From Enchytraeus crypticus (lineage: Eukaryota > Annelida > Clitellata > Enchytraeida > Enchytraeidae): a DNA stretch of 64,000 bases. The number at the start of each line of letters is the position of its first letter. Positions within the stretch are counted from its first letter, which is position 1. A program made the translations under genes and the position numbers. A model generated the notes under the pieces. It had not been told where the DNA came from, did not search any database, and saw only the letters and a program-made list of their open reading frames with translations. The stretch lies in the NCBI GenBank assembly GCA_905160935.1, contig CAJHZI010000573.1:265501-329500 (forward strand). Direction: 5' to 3'. This document shows, piece by piece, positions 21,554-34,337 of the stretch.

Positions 21554-24500
21554 ATGATTGGTAAAAAGAAAGTTCGTAGTTTGGGGAGTCTAGTCTTTCC
21601 AAGAGCTTCAAAACAGCCTGATTATGCGGCATCGGTAAGTATTGTAGTTTACTACCATAATTACTATAGATGAAATTTGTGAGAGGTCTGAGGATAGGAA
21701 TTGGTCTAAAAGTCCATTCAATTATTCAGACGACTATGTGCTATTTACTTCTTAAATTTAACACGCTGTTGTTATGTCATAATGAAGTAATCTTCCTTGA
21801 TGACTTTGATGAGATAATCTCACCTGTAGACTAGCCACTATTCTTGCCCATTATCCGAAATAAAAGGTTAGAGTGTGTGGAGAACCAACTTATTATTTTT
21901 TAGCTTCTTTGTGTGAACATGCATTTTTTGCTTTAGTCATCAGAAATATTTGAATACATTAAATGTTATAAAACGTGTATGAACACAGAAATATTTTTAT
22001 ATACCCTATTCTAGAGATTATTTTTATATTACTGATTCTATTTTTGTGATATAGAGACCCTTGGTGAATCAGCCGAGTGTATATCATGCCCTGGTAGTCA
22101 TATTCCTAGAATTCTTTAGTTGGGGACTTGTCATGTCTCCTGTTATAACGGTAAGTGGACTGTACTTATATAACTGTTTTCATATATTTCAAATCTAGTA
22201 TATCCTAAATAACTAACAGAGTTGAACAGTAACAGCAAAGACAATAATGTGGTAGGAAGCTGAATGAGTTTTCATAGAAGGAAGTCACAGATCTCTAAAA
22301 TGGATAATTAATTTATGGGTTCTATATGTAGACACGCAATATAGTGAAATGATCAACTATGTTAATATCTATCACTTTTATAATATGTTTAAACCAAATA
22401 GGAAATTTAGTCCATTTCCGTATCACCAGTTCTTTGAAAATCCGATATTTTACTCTCAGAAATCAAACTAACGAGAGTCTAATTCACCTCAGCACCTATC
22501 ATTTGAAATTTCATGACACCTCTAACCACCATGCTATTGAGACATTCAAAATTAATTGCAGTTATATTAATTATAGTTTAAAATGTCTTGAATGTTAACG
22601 CAAATTATTATTGTGAGAGCAGCAGAATACAACGTCACCTGCCACAGAATAGGTGAATGGTACGTTAGGGGTACAGTAGAATATTTGTAATTGTTTAATA
22701 TAATTATTATTATATAAGTCTATTATTATAAGTCTCAAATAGGGGATTTACTGATGATATGATGTAGGAGAGAGGGAATTTGAGACAGTCTGTTTGTATC
22801 CCGACCATAGTCTGGGATACAAATAGACTGGGTTTCAAGGGAAGATTTTGATGGTAATGATGATTTAATATTATAATTATTACTTTAATTCAATTACACT
22901 AAGGCTAATCAGCACTTTAGTGCTTCTAATGATTCTGTGATGTTAAGCTTTGGATTGGAATTGGTTATTTAATTGCAATCAATTAATTGACAATTCCATA
23001 CATAATTTTATTATTTCTCTTCTGCTGTAACTTCAGGTATTGAATGAAGTCTTTCCTGATCATGCCTTTCTTATGAACGGACTTATACAGGGTGTCAAGG
23101 TAATTTCATTTGTATTTCCAAAAGTTACATTTTAAGGTCTATCTGTTTGTAAAATTCATTAACTAACATAACCAAGTGACTTTTGAAGGTAATTACTAAT
23201 AACACTAATTAGCAGCATTTTTAAGTCAGTGATTTATTTATTGATAATTCAGCTATGTCCTTGTGTATAACATCAAATTGACTTGCATTAATAATGATTG
23301 ATTGATATGAGCAGGGCCTGCTGTCTTTCCTCAGTGCACCACTGATTGGAGCTCTATCAGATGTATTGGGTCGTAAGCCGTTCCTTTTACTCACCGTTAC
23401 ATTCACTTGTGCTCCCATACCTCTCATGAAACTTAGTCCATGGTATGTCCACATAATTCTTTAATCTTATAAATTATGATTGAAGAACTACTAACTAAAC
23501 TGAATAGTTAAGTTGATCTAAATATGTAAATGTTTGTTAAATTTCTTAATTATCTATACAGTATTTAGCACCTAGTACTAACAAGAAATACAGTATGTGC
23601 AATATTTAGCTATTTTTTCCTTTTATAGCATTTTTTGCATTTACCTTACATTGTTTTAATTTCAATTTTTCCTGATATTTTCATATTGTGATCATTTATT
23701 GTCTTTTTCTGTAATTTAAAAGATTTACAATTCATAATTTTATTTTATTAACGAAGAAGTTAAGTATTATTTGTGAAATTTTTCTTTATATAGCATTCAA
23801 GTGGTCAATGATTATTGATTAACTCAAAATAGTATTTGTGCATTTTGTTACCTAATTTAAATACAATCAAAAATTTGTGTAACTTAGGGCCCTATGTATT
23901 TTACATCTCAGTGTATTAAATTTATAAAACTGAAAGTACTTATTCTTTTGAAATATGACCGACTTTAAAAGGCTAAATCAACATTTATATTTATAAGCAG
24001 TTTAATCTCCAAATAGATTTAGTGGCCGGCAAGTTGCAGACTTTCGAGTTGCAGACGGCGAGGAAACTGACGTTAATATTTAGCTTTACCTTAGGTTTTC
24101 GTCTGCACAGGTCCGTTTACTCAGTAATGAACTGTTTACTCAGTAAAGATCTGTTAACTAAGTAAAGAACTGTTTTCTCAGGTCTGCAGTCAGAAGATTT
24201 TATTAACATGACAGGAATGATCTGCAATAACTCTGAAATGTTTGGATTTCACATACTACAGTGTACTTCATTTTTTTTGTCTATATATTCATACTTGTGT
24301 ATACATATTTTTTACTTTAAGTCTCATAAGCTGATCACTGTAGGTTAAAATTCCTGCTGGGCCGCAACTGCTGGCATCGTCATAGATTTAACATTTAACG
24401 TAGTTTTACAGCTATTTTTATATATCATCATCATCATCATCTTCCCTTGAATCCCAGTTTAACTAGGTTCATGACACGAACAGACTGTCTCATGTCTCAG

Positions 24501-27500
24501 CTATTTTTATAATTTTATATTTAATTTTTATATATTATTTATTTTTATATAGAATTTTTTTAAAATTATATGTTGCTGCTATTTTTTTAGCTGTTTGACA
24601 TGTTTTAGGTGGTACTTTGCTATGATGTCTTTGTCTGGTGTGTTCTCGGTAACGTTCAGTGTAGTGTTTGCGTATGTGGCTGATGTTACTACTACAGAGG
24701 ACAGGAGTGCGGCATATGGGCTGGTAAGCTCTACTTCATAAATCCATATATCTATAGTATATAATTATCTCTCTCTCTCTTAGTGCACTGCCTACTGGCA
24801 GGTCCGTGGTATATAACGCCCCACCCATCCCTATCTTCCGATTCCCTCTTCACTTCCACATATGTGTGGATCTCCAAATTATCCATATAACAGTCCTTTT
24901 GATATACCGTTATTATTGGAGGATTCTGCTTATGACAAGGTGGATCTCCTATGCCTTCCTTAGCTTCGACTAAAATTTATTGGCAGGGGCGTCATTCCCT
25001 GAGCAAAAAATCCTGTTTACCCCTAAAAATCCTGTTTACCCCTAAAAATCCTGTTTACCCCAAAAATCCTGTCTACCCCTAAAAATCCTGTTTACCCATA
25101 TATAATATATAATATAATATATTAATAATAAATAATATAGTCTAATATATATAATATATAATATAGATAATATATATTTTTATATATTTATAATGTTATA
25201 TATATGCAGTATTATATATAACATATAAATTCCCTGAGAAAACTATCCTCTCAACCCATTCTATAATTATAATTATATCTATTTAAGAAGACATGCGAGT
25301 CTAAGGTACTTATTTTCTTTTCTAGAGTGCTTTATTTTCTGATTAGTTGCTCTTAAACTACAGTAAATGCTTGCCGTATTATATGGCAGTTGTTTTGTGC
25401 ACATTGTCACTGAGCTAAATCTTTATTTGTATAAGTATTAAATTTATTGATCAGTTTTAATTAGTGTTAAAAAGAATAATATTCTAGTTTCACAATAATG
25501 AATGTGACAATCCTTATAACTTTGGAATTATCCTAAGGGGATTTTTTTGATAACTGTTATAATTTTTGGGGAAAATCTAGCCTAATCAATTATTGATAAT
25601 TGCCTTATAATGTGTTATATCCGACCATTAATACGCAGTTAACATAAAATATGCATAATTTGATTTTCAAATATTTATTCATCTCAATTGTGTAAGGGTG
25701 TAAGGTACTCGACCACAGATCAGTATGTGCGGAGTTTAAATTCTGGGCTCGCCTGCCACTGACATCGCTTTCGAGTGAGGAAATTGACATTAACATTAGC
25801 TTTACCAGTTGTGCTTTATAGTAACTTTCTCATTTGATTTTTCTTTCATATCTTTTGTGCAGGTATCAGCTACTTTTGCAGCCAGTCTCGTTACAAGCCC
25901 TGCTATTGGTGCATATCTGGGTCGTGTTTACAGTGATAACCTAGTTATTGGCTTAGCGACGGCTGTGGCGGTGCTGGATGTCATCTTTATCGTGCTCGCT
26001 GTGCCAGAGTCTCTGCCGGAAAAGTCAAGATCAACAACCTGGGGGTCTCAGCTAGCCTGGGAGAAAGCTGATCCTTTCAGTGTATGTGACACATTCTTTA
26101 GTCTACAGTCTGAATCAGTGGCGTGATCTATTTGGTGTCTGACAATAGATCAGTAGGTGCATGAATCAGTGCCTTGATCTATTGGGTGTCTGACAATAGA
26201 TCAGTAGGTGCATGAATCAGTGGTGCGATCTGTTGGGTGTCTGACAGCAGATCATTAAGTACATGGTGTAAATTTAGGGCTTTTCAGTCACTGGTGTGCT
26301 TTCTAGGCTTTAAACTGACCTCTTAGGCTATCTTTACATATTCTTTAATTTTGTACTGGGTAACATTTTTTCAAATAATTCCGTCAAGCCTTATTTTAAG
26401 CCATCAATAATGAAAATTCTTTTGAAACTTAAATAATATTTTGATACTAGTAATTCCATGTTGAGTCCTGGATACTGATTAATAGACCAACAGTTACTGC
26501 ACATGGCATAAGAGGCAACTAAGCAAGCATCGAGGAAGGCAATGGGAACCACCGAGTTGTCATATTTTCTGAAGGATAAGGTGTAGTTTTTTTATGAAGA
26601 GAGTGACTTGTTGATCTATGGAGTGCTAAGATTCATCAAACCCCCCTAACATTGACTCATTTATGTCGCTAGTGAAAACTATGAAATCAATCAACTATCA
26701 TTTTATATTTACAGAGATGTGACATGAGTTAACATATAAGTTGCTCTAAAACTTAACATCAATATTAACTTGCATTATACTTTATAGTCTGCATATTTCT
26801 ACAATTGTAAATTATCCTTTAGCGTTTTCTCTGTATTATTTCAGGCACTGCGGCGGATTGGTCAGGATTTTCTAATTCTCATGCTGTGTGTAACGGTATT
26901 TCTCTCGTACTTGCCTGAAGCAGGGGAATATTCCAGCTTCTTTGTCTACCTGAGGCTGGTTAGTATTTCTTATTTGTATAAGATTACTTCATACATTTGT
27001 ATAAGATTGTATTATTAGAGGTCAGGATTTTAAAAGCTTGGATTTTATTTAAGTCATATTATAAGAGTGTTCATCAATCTGTGAATCAATCAATAATTAA
27101 TAATTAATTAATTGATACAAATAATACTAATAAGATTTCTGACTATTTCTGTACTTATTTAACTGAAACTTATGTACTTATGTATATTAATGCGTCCTCT
27201 TAAGTTTAGCATATATTGCAAGTTTCCTAAATCATTCGAATAATTAACTTTTCGTGGTTGTAATTCAGGTTATGGGTTTTAACCCGGAGGAAGTAGCGAT
27301 GTTCGTTGCTGTAGTGGGAATTCTTTCTGTAATATCTCAGGTTTGTCCATATATTAAATTATACTACATATACCACTTGATTGCGGCATCTTTGTCTAAA
27401 TAATTTAACGTGTAGATTTCTTTATCTTAAAAACTCAAGAGAAGATAAAATTAGATTTGTGTAAGATTTTCCCTTGCATTGTAGATCCATTTGTTGTTGA

Positions 27501-30500
27501 TAGAAGATTCATTATTAAGTATGGTGGGTTTGTCTTATTACCGATTTTCCATTTGATTAAGTGAGAGGGAGAGGGGGGGATAGAGAGGGAAATGCATAGA
27601 ATATTAAATGGAGAAAATATCAATAAAGTATATATTCAACTAATATGCTGGTCTATTCGATTAGTTGACTTTACATTTGAATTGTATTATTACTTTGCAT
27701 ATTAATTAATGCTTGTTTCTTGTTTAGACGGTTGTGCTGGCAGTCCTAATGAAGTACATAGGCAGCAAGAATTCTATAATCGTTGGTCTGGTGATGGAAA
27801 TGTTGCAGCTGTTCATGCTTGGCTTTGGCTCTCAACCGTGGTTCGTATCACCATGGCAGTTGTATGGAAGAATTGAATATATCATATAGATAACATAGTT
27901 AAATTTTTTATGCTTAATTGCTTGAATCCATTTATTATTTGATTGATATATTTGTTGATTTGTTTGTTGTTGCTTGATTTTATTGACTTTTTATATTATA
28001 ATTAGTAATAATTATAATAATGTTATAATATATATAGATATGTTGAATCATTATTATATTCAACAATCTCTTTCCCTATTGTGTTGTCTAATTTATAAGT
28101 ATTATATTACTAAATGAATTGATCAATGAGCTCTGATTGATAAACTGAACATATATCTGTTAATAGTTCAAACGAAAATTCGCTCATGAATAACTAGATG
28201 GATTGATCGTGTGTAGGATCATATGGACAGCTGGCGCTGTTGCAGCTGTAAGCAGTATTACTTATCCATCTATCAGCGCCTTTGTCTCTACGTATGCCAG
28301 CGCTGATCAACAGGGTAGGGTATTCTCGCTTTACTCCATTCTCTCTCTCTCTCTCGCTCTCTCTCTATCTCTCTCAGTTCACTGCCCACTAGTAGGTCTA
28401 TGATATATAACGCCTTCCCTCTTCTCTGCTTTCCGTTTTCCTCTTAATGTCCACTTATGAGTGGATCTTTTGCAATTCCTGATTTAGTTGTATACTACAA
28501 GCACTGCGGTTTTATTTTTGGTTGAATTGTTAATAGTTAATCTCTACTACACAGCCGCAAAAGAAGATTAACAAATGCCAAGTAACGACAAGTAGTCTGC
28601 ATTAAACACAGATTTCTCCTTATTTTGCATAGTTTTCTCTACCATGTTCAATCAAACGCGTTACGTGCAGGTGTTGCTCAGGGTGTTATAACGGGTATAA
28701 GAGGATTGTGCAACGGTCTCGGTCCTGCGTTGTTTGGTTTTGTCTTCTATCTGTTTCACGTCGACTTGAACGACAACGAACATCACAGTGTTGCAGGGAC
28801 AACAACAACATCGCGCTATCACAACGTCAGTGCAACAACCGCAGAGTCTGAACCAATGCATCATCTGAACGTCGTATGCATTAGTTGTAATTAAAATATT
28901 TTAACAATAATCCTTTAATTATCCATTGTTGTCTATTATATCTTTAATTATTTTAGTTTTAATTGTCTGCATTGAATTTTAATACTACATTTTTTTATAT
29001 AAGTATGTACGTGTAATCATTAAACGAGGATCTAGCATCTCTTGTCTGAGCTAAAAGTGTTGTCGTGGACAAACAAAAGTAGAGAGTAGCAATACATTTG
29101 AGGCAAAATGACAAATAGTTAAAATCTTTTTTGCAATTTTTTTAGGTAACATTGAAATTGCTCGATTATACTTTTTAATTTTTTTACTTAAAGTTCCTCT
29201 GCATTCCTATAGGTATCAAGAAGTTTTATAAGTTTTGTTTTGTCCTCAACTAAGTTAATTGGAAAATTAGACTGGGAAAATCTAGATTTATTTTGATGGG
29301 AAATGGCAGGTTCAAGGTGCACGTCCATGTTCAAAGTCTGCTGTCGCGCTCCATAAAGAGCTATCCCAAGATCAACAAGTTAATCCTTTTACAAAAGGCT
29401 ATGCCTATATCCTTACCTTTCCAGTAGAGAAACTATTAATGTGAAATATTTAATACTTCCATTATAAATATTCCTATTGTGTTGTAATGTTGCTGATTTG
29501 TAATTTTATTTATGATTTTTCTAACGCAGAGTATTATGCCAGGACCTCCATTTGCCTCTGGAGCCATACTGGTTCTGTTGGCACTCTTCGTTGCTCTGTT
29601 CATTCCGCAGAATCCTACCAACATGGCAAAATCTCCTGTCACAAGAACCCCCCCTACCTCCAGGGGTGGTGAACTAGTTGTTAGTGAAGGTTTGTGGACA
29701 AGTTTACTATTTAACCTTTAAGTATTTTGTACAATGTTGTATACGAGGTTGAAAACATTTCTGCTAATTTTACCCGAAATATATTTGCAAAATATTTGTC
29801 AACTACAGCAGTAAATGAAATGGAAATTCAAAACAAAATCTTTAAAATTGTGTGCCTCAGAATTATGGATCTTCCACTCGAGGACCTCATATGAAATTGT
29901 AGATGGGTCTGATTTATTACAAAAATGGCTCTTGCATTTTCTCAATATCCTGTCAGCTTTTAATTTCGTTGCTTAATTGTATCTGCTTTCATTAATGCCG
30001 TTATTCTTAATTAGTATAAAGCTTGTGGGAATTCCTTTTCAGTTGAGCTAATCGAGTAACATATTGGCAAGTAGCCCGGCTGTGTGGGTGCAAGATTCAA
30101 TTCAAATGCTTGCCCAGTCACTTCCTTTCGATGCAGAAATCTGGTGTTAAGATTTGGCTTCAAAGTATATTAAAAGGGGTTTACAAATTACGTAATTTTT
30201 AATATTTTGAAATAGTTAGATAGTAGCTCCTGTTATGTTGTCTGGTAACGCAAGTCCGTTTAACTGAATTTTTGTAATATTTTCTCAAATTGCATAAATC
30301 CTGAGTTAAGTTCAACTGTTTAATATATGTATCTTTTCCCCGTGTTGTGTCTGGGTTTTGAAGAATTGACCAACTGGATACTTCGTGTGTCGTAGAAGGC
30401 GACTAAAAGCAATAAGATCCATACCAACATCAGAAAGGGCATTCGGTTGGTGAGCGCCTAGGCTCCAGAAATTGCTACAAAATTTAAACGAATGGAAAAG

Positions 30501-31241
30501 TCTCAAATAGGGGATTGGCTGATGATATGATGTGGAACAGAGAGGATTTGAGAGAGTCTATTTGTATCCCGACCCTGGTTAAACTGGGATTCAAGGGATG
30601 ATGATGATGAATATATGTAGCTAACGTAACTTTCCTGTACTTAAGGTTGTTGTTTATATGAATGCTTGTGTAAGATATGATATGCGAATATGTGATTGGT
30701 AGCTTGCTTGAATACTTAATGTACTTGCAAGCCTTTTATCTATTTGCTGATAATAATGGCTGCTTTAAACGTCTAATTCCTCGCCACAGGAATACTGTAA
30801 GAGAGGGTTCGGCTTGAATTAGAATCAAACCATCTTACTTATTAGACAAGTGTGCTTTCAATTCGGTTATCGAAACTGATTTATATCGTATAATAATTAT
30901 GCATTATTAATATATTTATGGTATATAACCCATGTTGTATCCGGGATGCTGAAGAATAGACCAACCGTGGTCTGCACGTGTCGTAAAAGGCGACGAAGTA
31001 CTAAGATCCAATGTCAGAAAGGGCTTTCGGTTTGGTAAGCGCATAGGCTCAAGACATTTGCTAAAAAGAAATTCTAGTCTCAACTCTAGTTAAACTGAAA
31101 TTCAGGGGAAGACGATGGTGCCGATGATTGATATTTACGGTGTAATAATTAAGCTCTTGTTTTATTGTTTCGACAGGTTTTGGTCACGGGAGTCAACAGA
31201 ACGTCCCACTATTACAGGAGGATGTTGACTTCTCAACATAG
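21554..31241 (+). CDS. MFSD14: MFSD14A/B (HIAT1)-type major facilitator transporter
   Basis: Complete gene of 13 coding exons: 21554-21634, 22055-22150, 23037-23099, 23315-23442, 24609-24723, 25863-26081, 26845-26958, 27269-27340, 27728-27840, 28217-28314, 28671-28873, 29530-29689, 31177-31241. Sum 1527 bases, 508 residues, phases consistent. Membrane transporter of the major facilitator superfamily; relatives in mammals are intracellular-membrane proteins with poorly known substrate. Seen: SVYHALVVIFLEFFSWGL (TM1), FLMNGLIQGVKGLLSFLSAP, MFS motif A around residues 92-101 (GALSDVLGRK), FAYVADVTTTEDRSAAYGL, VTSPAIGAYLGRVYSDNL, AVPESLPEK, LSYLPEAGEYSSFFVYLR, GLCNGLGPALFGFVFYLFHV, MPGPPFASGA, and a C-terminal NVPLLQED resembling the family's di-leucine type end. 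The last exon is found by phase and this tail; without it the frame would stop shortly after 29689. Length is close to the usual 490. Confidence 0.95.
22330..22560 (-). repeat. SINE-F copy (tRNA-like), diverged
   Basis: Homologous over about 230 bp to 56947-57190. The better copy shows A and B boxes on the minus strand; here the B box is lost. Confidence 0.7.
22730..22868 (+). repeat. SINE-B 3' part with a local inverted repeat
   Basis: TCAAATAGGGGATTTACTGA; GTATCCCGACCATAGTC; then TGGGATACAAATAGACTGG, which inverts the preceding CAGTCTGTTTGTATCCC, giving a small hairpin inside the copy. Confidence 0.75.
24012..24092 (+). repeat. SINE-A 3' fragment
   Basis: GAGGAAACTGACGTTAATAT then TTAGCTTTACC. 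Confidence 0.6.
24423..24510 (-). repeat. SINE-B tail fragment
   Basis: CATCATCATCATCTTCCCTT, GAATCCCAGTTTAACTAGGT on the minus strand, about 100 bp before an MFSD14 exon. Confidence 0.75.
24763..24905 (-). repeat. LINE-C 3' end with CT tail
   Basis: CTCTCTCTCTTAGTGCACTG, CCTACTGGCAGGTCCGTGGT, ATATAACGCCCCACCC: reverse of the LINE-C end plus its GA tail. Confidence 0.8.
25006..25098. repeat. 19-bp repeat AAAAATCCTGTTTACCCCT
   Basis: Five near-identical units in an MFSD14 intron, followed by a TATA-rich run to 25225. Confidence 0.85.
25690..25807 (+). repeat. SINE-A copy, head truncated
   Basis: TACTCGACCACAGATCAGTA, GGAGTTTAAATTCTGGGCTC, CTGACATCGCTTTCGAGTGA, ends TTAGCTTTACC about 55 bp before an MFSD14 exon. 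Confidence 0.8.
26105..26280. repeat. 57-bp tandem triplication
   Basis: Three units containing GAATCAGTGGCGTGATCTAT and GGTGTCTGACAATAGATCAG directly after the MFSD14 exon ending at 26081. Starts at about 26110, 26163 and 26214. Confidence 0.75.
26457..26545 (+). repeat. SINE-B 5' part
   Basis: CATGTTGAGTCCTGGATACT, AATAGACCAACAGTTACTGC, ATAAGAGGCAACTAAGCAAG; diverged and truncated. Confidence 0.6.
28339..28475 (-). repeat. LINE-C 3' end with CT tail
   Basis: CT run then TTCACTGCCCACTAGTAGGT, ATATATAACGCC-type and CTTATGAGTGGATCTTT. It begins 25 bases after the donor of the exon ending at 28314. Confidence 0.8.
30339..30612 (+). repeat. SINE-B copy, full length
   Basis: CCCGTGTTGTGTCTGGGTTT start, GACCAACTGGATACTTCGTG, GGGCATTCGGTTGGTGAGCG, GACCCTGGTTAAACTGGGAT, GATGATGATGA tail. 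In the last MFSD14 intron. Confidence 0.9.
30929..31127 (+). repeat. SINE-B copy with internal deletion
   Basis: CATGTTGTATCCGGGATGCT, GTCTGCACGTGTCGTAAAAG, GGGCTTTCGGTTTGGTAAGC, then the tail AGTTAAACTGAAATTCAGGG. About 50 bp before the last MFSD14 exon. Confidence 0.8.
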
Positions 31242-32590
31242 CGTCTTCTTTTCTCTAGTACTGTTTATTTCTGTTTTTAAGCAGTGTTTGCTCATTTTTT
31301 GTTTCATTCCTTTATTTCGTCGAGATTGGTATTTGCTTGCGGCTTAAATCGGTTCAATTATGCGAATACTTTGCTAACTCAGCATTATTTGACTGCATTT
31401 ATATCTTTGTTTGCCAAGTATTTTTAAAGTTATGAATTTGACTTCACAACAATGTTTTTGCATGCCATTCTTTAATGCAAATATGATCTGTATGTTGCTG
31501 TTTGAACTTAGAAATAGCTTTTAAATGGGTAAGAAGAGTCTTTGAGACGTGAACAACATTATATTGTCGTATGTTTTTACAGTTTCATAGACTCAAGCTG
31601 TGTTAGATATACTATCAGTGTCTTCATGTATAAATACAGTGTGAATATGCTGGTCGAGCACTTTTCATCAGATGTGAAATCATTTTATCAACATATAAAC
31701 AGCTTCAGTTATCTAAATAAGTTCTTGCTTCATGCTGTATTTTTGCTTGATGTATTTTCTAATTAACAGACGTCGAAGGACTTGAAGTAACCTTACACGT
31801 AACCTTGGTGTATTTTTTAATTTAAATCTAAACTTTAAAACTCATATTTCAGCAGTCTGTCGTTCTTTTTTCCATATCTGTCAATTACGTAAAATTCGTA
31901 AGTCCCTTGATATCAATTCTGCCACTGTGTTAGATAATTCGCTTGTCCATTCTAAACTTGAACATTGTAACTCTCTGCTGAATGATCTCCCGAAAACCTT
32001 TCTAATTCGTCTCCAATACGTACAAAATTCTTATTGATTGATTGACTGATGGATTGATTAATTGGAGTAAATTCTTCCCTGACTTTACAGTTAACGCAAA
32101 TACGTTTCGGTGCCACTTGAGATGGATGTTATTGTACTATATTCAACTTGCTGACATGTGAATCAAACGTAAACGTCTTGGATTTAGCGGAAATCTCTGA
32201 CGTCATCTCATCCTCTCTGTGACGTCATACTTGGCAGAGTAGAGGGACATAAATTAGGGCTCATTGTGCGTTGTTTTTGATTCGAAAAATAATGTTGTTT
32301 GTAAATTTAGATTTAGCATTTTCCAGGATATATAATTGATCAGTGTATGTCTTATTTATTATGAGGTTTATGAATTGAGATCGAACAGAGTTTTCTTTAT
32401 TTCTCAAATAACTGGGTATTTGTGACTCAATTGTTAATTTGTCCATATTTTATTTACTGAGCGTGTTAAGTAATGTTTCTCAGCGTTAGCGTGATAAATA
32501 ACGTTTCTCAATGTTAGCTAAACTGTTTTTCTCATATTTGTGAGTGATAAAGTGTGTCACTGTTAGACAATGATTCTCCCTTCTTCTATG
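31242..32590. other. MFSD14 3'UTR and intergenic DNA
   Basis: No gene recognised. AT-rich. Contains a pair of TGACGTCA sites (listed separately). No AATAAA was found near the stop, so the 3' end is not placed. Confidence 0.5.
32198..32227. promoter_or_regulatory. two CRE palindromes TGACGTCA, 22 bp apart
   Basis: Perfect TGACGTCA at 32198-32205 and 32220-32227, the site bound by CREB/ATF factors. No gene start is evident beside them. Confidence 0.5.
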
Positions 32591-32593
32591 AAG

Positions 32594-32729
32594 AGAACTG
32601 ACTGGAGCCAGTGGCTATGTCGGTAAGATATTCGACCGCGCATCAGTATGTGCGGGTTCAAATCCTGTGCGCGCCCGTCATTGATGTCACTGTATAGTAA
32701 GGAAACTGACGTCAACATTAGCTTTACAA
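32594..32729 (+). repeat. SINE-A copy
   Basis: ACTGGAGCCAGTGGCTATGT, GTGCGGGTTCAAATCCTGTG B box, GGAAACTGACGTCAACATTA, GCTTTAC end. Confidence 0.85.
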
Positions 32730-32774
32730 GCTTTTACGTTTTATGATATGATTTCTTGCTTTAAGAATTAAGAC

Positions 32775-33330
32775 AACCGAGTACAATAAGTACGGGTACA
32801 ATAAGTACAGGTAAAACAAGTAGAGGTACAGTAAATGTAGGTTCAATAAGTACAGATAAAACAAGTAGAGGTACAATAAGTGTAGGTACAATAAGTACAG
32901 GTAAAGCAAGTAGAGGTACAATAAGTGTAGGTACAATAAGTACAGGTAAAACAAGTAGAGGTACAGTAAGTATAGGTACAATAAGTACAGGTAAAACAAG
33001 TAGAGGTACAATAAGTACAAGTAAAAAAGCTAAGGTTAACGTCAGTTTCCTCACTCGAAAGCTATGTCAGTGACGGGCGAGCCCAGGATTTGAACCCCAC
33101 TCATACTGATCCGCGGTCAAGTGTCTTACAGACTTCGCCACTGGCTCCAGCCAGTAAAAACAAGAGTACATTTACAACAAATACAGGTCGAATAAGTACA
33201 GGTACAACAAGTACAAATACAATAAGTACACAAGCACAGGTACAACAAGTACAAATACACTAAGTACAGCAAGTATAGGTACAACAAGTACGGGTACAAT
33301 ATGTGCAAGTAAAACAAGTGATAAGTACAA
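32775..33330. repeat. minisatellite (GTACAATAAGTACAGGTAAA type) split by a SINE
   Basis: 15-16-bp subunits in higher-order groups of about 45 bp, from 32775 to 33029 and again 33158 to 33330. The insertion between is a SINE-A. Minus-strand Tyr/Leu and Val/Leu ORFs are artefacts of the repeat. Confidence 0.9.
33030..33157 (-). repeat. SINE-A inserted in a minisatellite, with target duplication
   Basis: Minus-strand SINE-A (AAGCTAAGGTTAACGTCAGT to ACTTCGCCACTGGCTCCAGC). AGTAAAAA flanks both sides, consistent with an 8-base target duplication from recent insertion. Confidence 0.88.
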
Positions 33331-33445
33331 AGTCTGTTGTAATGGCCTGGGATTCGGTACTTCAATCGGAGTTGATAAATAACAACAGCGATTTTTGTGT
33401 GAATAAACTGTTATAAGTTTCCAAAAAAAGTAAAACAAAGACAAA

Positions 33446-33570
33446 TGCAACGATACATTCTTGTCTGAAAAGCTTATCAGCGACGAGACTAGCCCTGGAT
33501 TTGAATCCTGTATCCAAAGTATCTTATCCTCAGTGGTGGAACAAGCTACCGATGTGCTACCTGCTCAGCC
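33446..33570 (-). repeat. tRNA-like SINE, diverged
   Basis: Minus strand: GTGGCTGAGCAGGTAGCACA head (A box) and ACAGGATTCAAATCCAGGGC (B box). A different head from SINE-A. Confidence 0.55.
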
Positions 33571-34109
33571 ACGTAATTGTACGAATTCATATCATTTTCA
33601 TTTTGTATACAGTTAAAATTTCTTGTAATCGTGTCTTAGTAATTTGACGGACGTTTAGCGTTAAAGTCAAAAGCCTCATATATTCTTCTCCGCAAATTGG
33701 AGTCGCTGTTATAATGATAGCTTTATGTTTTTATCAGCTTTTACTCGACTGAAGGCATTTTATTTAGTTCTTCTGTGTACCTATAAAGTGTCAAGCAGTT
33801 AAGCGTTCTTTTTCTTAGCACATAGAAATGTCCGAGACTGTATTCTTGTAACAAACATAATACATAACAAGTACATAACAAGTAAATACTGTATACTGGT
33901 AACAAACATAAACATAGTTCTATATAATTGAATTTGTTTAGATGCCTAGATTGTAGGATTTCTTCAAATTCTAGATGAATTAAGCATCGTTGTCGTGTAA
34001 ATAATAATATCTGAGACATCTCCATTACCCATATGAACGTATATTTTTGGAGAAGTCAGTACATCTACGAAATAGATTGGACCATTTCTGACAGTACGTT
34101 GTGGTAAAA

Positions 34110-34182
34110 TCTGTAAAGCCAATGTTAACGTCAGATTCATCTCTCGAAAGCGATATCAGTGACGGGCGAGACTAGGATTTGA
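34110..34182 (-). repeat. SINE-A 3' fragment
   Basis: GTAAAGCCAATGTTAACGTC, TCGAAAGCGATATCAGTGAC, then GGCGAGACTAGGATTTG. Confidence 0.7.
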
Positions 34183-34337
34183 TATGAAAACAGACTTTAA
34201 ATCTAGTTTCACTTTTTTCAACATTAGGATAATTGTGTGCAATTTATGAATCTTTGGCACTTAATAATATTTTCCAGTAGACATGTTCGTTTATGAGCGT
34301 TAGTTTGTAAGAGTTCATGCCTTTTTCTCGGTGACTT

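Noticed and set aside
29690..29721. MFSD14 ending at the TAA just after 29689
   Set aside because: A donor (GAAG|GTTTGT) and a matching-phase exon at 31177 give a C-terminus resembling the family (NVPLLQED), so the short end is intron read-through.
32724..33450. Tyr/Leu- and Val/Leu-rich minus-strand ORFs that look like membrane proteins
   Set aside because: Translations of the GTACAATAAGTACAGG minisatellite and its SINE.
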